A DNA stretch of 64,000 nucleotides from Opeltia flavorubescens (lineage: Eukaryota > Ascomycota > Lecanoromycetes > Teloschistales > Teloschistaceae). Below the pieces are notes generated by a model. That model was not told the DNA's origin. It saw only the letters and a list, made by a program, of their open reading frames with translations, and did not search any database. The stretch's first letter is position 1; each line of letters starts with the position of its first letter. A program made the translations under genes and the position numbers. The stretch lies in NCBI GenBank assembly GCA_000442125.1, contig KE546976.1, positions 992,001 to 1,056,000 on the forward strand, in the 5' to 3' direction. Shown here one piece after another: positions 58,076 through 64,000 of this stretch.

Positions 58076-58726
58076 GTGTACCGTGGGAAGTCGTCCATCG
58101 AATCCTCGACGAGCATCCTCGGCGCTTGTTTCCAATCGATCCCTAACACCCTGCACCCCCTCTTTCCACCCTTCGCTTCTCTCTCTTCAACCCATCACCT
58201 TGCGCCGGCCCCTAGAACCTGCTGACTTTGCAACTCTCAAACATAGCCTCCTCGCACTTTCCCCCTCTCTCACTATCGCTCTTCGTCCCGGATCCCACTT
58301 TTAGACTTGAGACTGATCCCTCCTGCCTCTTCCGTGTCTGTCGCTTATTCTTCAAACAAGACCTGGCCATCTCCCTCAACCAGGACGAAACGACTATTAC
58401 CTCTTTCTTCGTTTCTTCCACCCTACCTCTAACGAGCCCGATCGAGACTGTGCGACAGGCAGGCCTGCCCTTCTCGCTCTTCTACGTCCATCTGCGCTCC
58501 CTACATTCACTGTTTGAGGCCGGCTCCTCCCAGAATTCACTGCATTCAGCCATCTCGCCTGCTATCTGAGCTCGGCTTACTACGGTTTCAACCCGTCGAT
58601 CAAACTTGCTTGTCCAAGCTCGAGCATTTGCGACAACTCGACAACATCAAGAAGCTCCAGCTCCGTCGCAGCAGCTTCTCTTTGCGACCATCTGCGTCCC
58701 TCCTTGCGTGATCGATAAGTGCTGCC
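58076..58726 (+). promoter_or_regulatory. C/T-rich, ATG-free STE12 5' leader
   Basis: No ATG occurs on the plus strand between 57929 and 58726 (about 800 nt). The sequence is rich in C/T runs (cactttccccctctctcact and similar), typical of fungal leaders close to transcription start sites. Leader identity is inferred from this depletion. Confidence 0.6.
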
Positions 58727-61102
58727 ATGTATTCGGGCAGTAGCAATAGCAACTCGGCCATGGCGCCTCCTCAGAAGCCAGAGACCTTCATGCTCTCCAA
58801 CGAAGCTCAACAGAGCTTGCCACAAGATGCGCAAGTCGCTCTTCAACAGGTCGATAATCGTAAGTTCACCGATTCATGGGCCAGCGTACGCCGTTTGCTG
58901 ATTAATTTGTACAGTTAAATATTTTCTCATCTCCGCGCCTGTCGACTGGACACCAGATCAGTATATTCGAAGATTCTTGCTACCCACCGGCGAATATGTT
59001 TCATGTGTTCTATGGTAAGTTGGAATTCTTTAGCCTTTTCTTGCAGCATCATACAGTCATAGTTGCTGATCGGACAAAGGAATAATCTTTTCCACATTTC
59101 CGGTACAGACATTGTCCGATGTCTGTCTTTCCGCTTTCAAGCTTTCGGACGTCCCGTCAAGAATTCGAAGAAATTTGAAGAGGGAATTTTCTCGGATTTG
59201 CGAAACTTGAAATCTGGAACGGATGCGTCGCTCGAAGAACCTAAGAGTCCCTTCCTAGACTTCATGTACAAGAATAACTGCATACGAACGCAGAAGAAAC
59301 AGAAAGTCTTCTACTGGTACAGCGTGCCTCACGATCGCTTGTTCCTTGACGCATTGGAGAGGGATCTAAAACGGGAGAAGATGGGCCAAGAAGCGACAAC
59401 CATGGCGGTCAACGAGCCTGCGTTATCATTCGAATTCGACTCATCGCAGTCGTTGTTTGAGCAGCTCACAAAAGCTCAGCAAGCCAACACATCATCCTTT
59501 TCCGCTAATGCCAGCTCCGCATACTCACAATCCACTTCTCCAGTTATGCGTGCAGTAGATTCGATGCCTCCGCCTCAGATGGTATCTCAAATGCCAACAG
59601 TCACCGAAGAAATTACTCAACCAATCGATAGCTACTCTCAGGTCTCCATGCCATCTACAATGGCAAGCAATTTCGTGAAGCGGGAACAAGATTACGGACA
59701 GCTGCAGTACGACCGTAATGGCATACCGCTCACACGCGTCCACCAACGCCACACATCCATGCCCACCTACATGGAATACTCTCCTGCACCATCGTTCGTT
59801 TCTTCTCAATACGAGGACTACAGCAATCGAGGCATCTCCTTCGAACCCGTCACTCCTCCGCAGCAAACTCACTCCTTGGGTCACGAACCAGCGTATATCG
59901 CCAACGAAGACACTGGTCTTTACACTGCCATCCCGGATGTCAATTCGGCACAGAACTTCAATTCCATGATGCAATTGCCAACATCGAACTTGTCCAATAC
60001 TCAGTATTCGGTAACAGGGCGCAATTATCCTGGGAACAATGTTTACTCGGTGATTGAAGGTTCGCCAACCTACAAGCAACGTAGACGGAGATCATCGATC
60101 CCACCCGGTACCGGCGCTGCTGCAGTAACTACGAGCAATGGCAATGCGCACGCGGTCCATCGGCCCAGTGACCTCCGGCGTTCAGTCTCAACCTCCGTTG
60201 GTCCAGTACCAGAAGGCGAAGAAGTTGAGCACAATTCTCCACCAGCATTACCCAATGGATATGCAAATATGATCCAGCAGCACAAGGAGATGCTTGAAAT
60301 GTCGCGCAACGGCAGTCCTTTGCCAACGTTGGAGGGCAGCCCAGCTCCGCACAACATGGGTCTCATGCAACCACCAGACGACTATTCAAACTACCAGCAT
60401 GACAGTATGCAGCAACAGACACTAAACAATAGCCCCGGGAGCCGAACCGACAACCGACCAGGGCCAGTCCGACGAGCTCGGAGTGCAACCCTGATGGAGC
60501 TTGGGCCATATCCAAGCAAATCTCATTCTTGCCCAATCCCAACGTGTGGGCGCCTCTTCAAGAGGTTAGAGCATCTGAAACGGTATGTCAAGCATTTCTT
60601 CATCGGTTGTTGGATCCGATTCGCCCCTTGTAATTTCTGCAGGCGCTGACTACTCCTGGCGGCTAGGCACGTGAGGACCCACACCCAAGAACGTCCATAC
60701 ATCTGCCCTCATTGCAGCAAGGCTTTCTCGAGGTCCGATAACCTTGCACAGTACGTCTATGCATCACATGATTGCTCTCTATTTATATCAGAGCGATGCG
60801 CTGACCCTTCATCCAGGCACCGTCGCACCCATGAGGCACGTCCCGACGGCGAGGTTGGCAGCTACAGCGACGAAGAGCTCGAATTAGAAGAGAACGAATT
60901 TGGCGCTGTCGAGGAAGAGTCGCCGCAATCACATCATAATTATCTCCACGACACAGTGTCACATGGCATGACGAACAACATGCCCCACGGCATGTCCAGC
61001 GGCATGGCTCATATGGTCTCGGCATCTATGCGAATGCCGAGTGCCATGGCCGCCCCAAGTCAGCTCATGTCAAGTCATCAACTCATACAGCAACCGATAT
61101 AG
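58727..61102 (+). CDS. ste12: Transcription factor STE12 (homeodomain-like plus two C2H2 fingers)
   Basis: MAPK-controlled regulator of mating, invasive growth and infection structures in filamentous fungi. Five exons (58727-58859, 58915-59014, 59080-60582, 60667-60750, 60817-61102), 701 residues. The STE DNA-binding domain (about 45-190) has LKYFLISAPVDWTPDQYIRR, FLLPTGEYVSCVLWNNLFHI, SGTDIVRCLSFRFQAFGRPV, KNSKKFEEGIFSDLRNL and QKVFYWYSVPHDRLFLDALE. A long Ser/Gln/Pro-rich region contains RRRRSSIPPG. C-terminal fingers are CPIPTCGRLFKRLEHLKRHV with RTH, and CPHCSKAFSRSDNLAQHRRT with H, then an acidic and Met/His-rich tail. Two introns lie at equivalent positions in the two fingers, just before the first zinc-binding His. 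Identification is firm. Confidence 0.98.
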
Positions 61103-62143
61103 TACGCCAGATCATCGGTCCTTTTCCTGTCTCATAGATCGCCCTTTTGCATTGGGAGTTGCACGATACCCAGAGCTAAAAGTTGTTTAATGCATCTGCA
61201 TTTTCTTTTCAATTACAACTATTCACGCCTTTACCGATTTCATCCACCGATGCCCTGACGAGGAGCTTACAACTAAACCTCGTCACCATCACCGCCATGA
61301 ACGACTATCACGAGTTTCATTGCATCCATTCATTTATCATCTTTAATTCAGATGGGTCGGCCACTTCCTTCTTTGACTGGAATCGAAAGTTGTCGATCCG
61401 CGATGCGTTGTTGGGAAAGGCATATTTGATTCTTTGAGCGGGACCGTTGAGTAGCTTGGATGAGATCATCATACGTTTTGTCTACGACGGCCAGACTCCT
61501 GGTTGGACACGCAACCGGCGTTGTATCGAGCGTAATTCCTCCGAGGCAATCTTTTTTTCTGGCGGGCATTCTCCTTTTTATCATTCTCTTTCCCTTGTTT
61601 TCCTCGACGATGTGTGTGCAAGTCTTCTGTCAGAATAGTCAGGTTGCTATGCAGGTGTAGCTTTGTATGATGTAGATATCGGAGGGGAGAAACATGGAAG
61701 ATTCAGGTTCAGGGACTTTGCTAAATGGATAGACAAAGTCAACTGTTAGGACATTCGTAAAAACTAGGAAATCCTTTGCTTTCTATCTTTGACTTCTCTT
61801 GATTTGGCTCATGTGTTTCTATATATGATTTGAAAGCTTAAAAAGGGTTGGTATTCTTACGAAATGTTCTCTTATCTTCATTTTCTCGTTGCAAAGCGTG
61901 GGAAATTAACTCAATCATTCTCCTCCGGATGAGAAAATTTCGATTCGAAGTTTTTCATCATCCCCCGTGATAGGAGTATCGATTGAGGTACACTTATATA
62001 ATAATCTGTACCCTACCTTCTCTCCTTTGCATCTTTCATATCATCTCCTACACCCATATTCAGAGAGTTTTCTTAAAAATCGAAACCCCTTTTAATCAAA
62101 TTACTAAAGCTCTAACACCTTTTCCTAGCTAATTTCGATCGAG
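61103..62143. other. STE12 3' region and promoter of coiled-coil gene
   Basis: 1.04 kb; overlapping 60-90-codon frames without domains. No gene supported. Confidence 0.45.
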
Positions 62144-62831
62144 ATGGGTAACAGATTACCAACGTCAGAGTATCTGGATCGCACCGACGGGGCTTTGAAG
62201 CGAAAAAGGCATACATCTCGTTCATCATCATCATCCTCCAATAAGCGTGCCAAAATCATACATAGTCCTGGATATCGTGATACCAATGAATATATCCTAC
62301 CGACACATGAAGTCGAAGAAACCGCCAAAGGTGAAGATCTCCAAGAGCCGGAGAACAATTGTTTAAGTTTCCGAGTATGTATATCCTTCCTTCCGAAGAA
62401 GTTTCGCGGGTGTGTATAGTAGCTAATTGATCACTGTTGTTGCGTAGGACTTGGAAGCCAGGCTCAACCGACTAGAATCCAAGATACATCAACGGGATTG
62501 CAAAATCGGTTTATTAAGTTATAAAATAGAACAAACGAACTCCAAAATGGATGCCAGATTCAAACATTTGGAAATCGAAATAAAACAATCAGCCCCCAAA
62601 ATTGCGGAACTGGAGATGAAATTTTCGAATTTGGAGACTATGACTAAGGAATTGCGGGAAAGATTTATAGAAGTAGAGGGTATGATGACGGATTTGGAGA
62701 TGAGGAAAGATGACGAAGAGCGAGATAGATTTAACGTTGGCAGGACGGAGCAAGAGGATGTTGATCGGTGGCTTTTGGAGGGATGTCTCAGGGAATTTGC
62801 AGAGAAGAGAAGGCTTGGATTGCTGCATTGA
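62144..62831 (+). CDS. Short coiled-coil protein of unknown function
   Basis: 204 residues from two exons (62144-62374, 62448-62831). The first 77 residues are basic and Ser-rich (KRKRHTSRSSSSSSNKRAK, a likely nuclear signal). From residue 78 a continuous heptad pattern runs (DLEARLNRLESKIHQRDCKI, LEIEIKQSAPKIAELEMKFS, NLETMTKELRERFIEVEGMM), then a Glu/Arg-rich end (VDRWLLEGCLREFAEKRRLG). No family is recognised. The gene fits with its own ATG, phase-0 intron with gtatgt donor and cgtag acceptor, and uninterrupted frame. Nuclear location and self-association are inferred from sequence only. Confidence 0.65.
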
Positions 62832-63648
62832 AAGGAATGGGAGATAGATACTTTGGATGAGAAACTTCGTCTGGTTCGTAGTTTGTAAAAAAGTTTATGT
62901 TTCTACGATCTGCTATTTTACACGAGAAGTGAACACCAGCTGACGCGGCCGTTCTCAATTGACGGTATACAAGAACTTGGGTATATGTTCTTCGAGGAAG
63001 ATATTGAACTTGACATATGGGGAAACCTTTGATGAGGTAGCTGCTGGAGAGCCCCAGGAACTCATGGTCCTGATGAAGAAAGGGTGAATCGCGTCGATAG
63101 CTTCTTCAGCATTTCCCCATTGCTATGCATGGCATTTAATTTGGGGATATCGATATATCGTTTTCCAGTGAAGTCATGTCAATAGTGCTGGAATGGGAAC
63201 GATCCATGTACTTTCTTGGTGGAGACTACCACTTTAGAGAACGAGACATCGACATCATTAAAACCAAAGACGTTTCAATTTTTCTTCGAGCTAAAAAGCA
63301 AGACCCCTTTCCTCTACAATGTATGTCTCCCTTGGCCCATGAATGTGGACGATGAGACGAAAATCTAAACAACCCGATAATAATATTACAATGCCCTTCC
63401 TTTATCCTTCACTGACCGTTTGCCCGCCTTCCTTTTTGGTAGAGATGGGAAATCATGAACCAATAAACCAAAGTAACACCGCAATGCAAAGGCCGACCAA
63501 CGCTCATGAATTTTAGGGCAGTTGAATGCAAAACCGTAAGATGCCCTGGTTGTTCCACATCGACTCCTTCATATCTTGGTATCAACACAACATCATCCTG
63601 TGCCTCTTACATTGCCCTGTCGAAGATGCGTCGATGTGCTGAGGCCCT
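62832..63648. other. Convergent spacer
   Basis: 817 bp between two stop codons; no gene supported. Confidence 0.5.
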
Positions 63649-64000
63649 TTAGTCACCACCGCCATCAATGATAGCCAATCTCTGCTTCGTCGTCTTGGCT
63701 TTTTTCGAGATGCCTTTGCGCTTCCCTGCCGGTGGCTCAGGGAGATCGATGGGTGTCGCTGCTCCAGATGGTTTGGTACTATCGTCGCCAAAGTGCCCTT
63801 CACCTGTAAAAATATGTTAGTCTGAACGATCAAGCCCAATGTTGAGGGTCCAATGCGACCGGGGTAGAAATTTACCTTCATGATACAAATCATCCATACT
63901 GACGTCTTTCTTACGGCCTCCCGTTTTCTTCCTCCCCTTCTTACCTTCGTCACCTTTCTCCGCAAGCTCCTTCTCCTTTTGCTCGATGATATCAGCTTGA
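63649..64000 (-). CDS. Lysine-rich protein, C-terminal part only
   Basis: The last two exons of a gene that continues right of the window (63876-64000 and 63649-63803; 72-nt intron with a ctaac branch point). The visible sequence is highly charged: [40 protein letters not shown], then [20 protein letters not shown] and the end [15 protein letters not shown]. This looks like the disordered, nuclear-type tail of a larger protein. The family is not recognised. Confidence 0.7.

Noticed and set aside
59525-60079. 184-codon minus-strand frame
   Set aside because: Antisense of the low-complexity middle of STE12.

Overview
This is a 64 kb piece of a filamentous ascomycete (Pezizomycotina) nuclear genome. 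The evidence is: short GT-AG introns of about 45-120 nt with CTNAY-type branch points, closely packed genes on both strands with 0.2-2.7 kb spacers, a STE12 with the filamentous-fungal homeodomain-like plus two-C2H2 layout, fungus-specific families (DUF1770, DUF1996, LaeA-like methyltransferase, fungal ABCC transporter) and no operons. Gene content and style fit Leotiomycetes; that placement is an inference from general similarity, not a search. Three unresolved bases (27379, 46096, 51186) show it is an assembly; two lie in coding sequence.

I find 31 protein genes, 29 of them complete. Exons were joined by hand from splice signals and phase, so most gene models here are spliced. Left part (1-18.2 kb): BAR-domain protein (partial), ribosomal protein uL2, a DDT/WHIM-like chromatin protein, a DUF1770 protein, a MITE, mitochondrial PGS1, the SUN-like protein SLP1 and a full-length ABCC transporter. 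Middle (18.2-36 kb): LaeA-like methyltransferase, Spo12-like mitotic exit protein, acyl-CoA dehydrogenase with a peroxisomal tail, the divergent ribosome-export pair LSG1/LTV1, a transposase-derived HTH protein, adenosine kinase, an EST1/SMG7-like protein and a ZNF511-like zinc-finger protein. Right part (36-64 kb): a doubtful low-complexity protein, a secreted DUF1996 protein, an FHA-domain kinase of the Mek1/Rad53 group, AP-2 mu, an F-box-like protein, succinyl-CoA ligase alpha, ELP3, V-ATPase subunit f (88 aa in four exons), a stomatin-family protein, HIS6, FAF1, STE12 with a very long leader, a coiled-coil protein and a partial lysine-rich protein.

Most genes are unrelated housekeeping genes. 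Four serve ribosome production (uL2, LSG1, LTV1, FAF1). Several divergent pairs share short promoters: LSG1/LTV1 (229 bp), LSC1/ELP3 (227 bp), HIS6/FAF1 (248 bp), EST1-like/ZNF511-like (432 bp) and DUF1770/PGS1, whose promoter has been invaded by the MITE. There is no secondary-metabolite cluster, rRNA, convincing tRNA or CRISPR array. I did not find a wholly new multi-gene system. The items most worth a second look are the RIP-marked MITE in a shared promoter, the HTH-only transposase-derived protein, the roughly 800-nt ATG-free STE12 leader with an uORF that ends on a splice donor, and the matching intron positions in the two STE12 zinc fingers.
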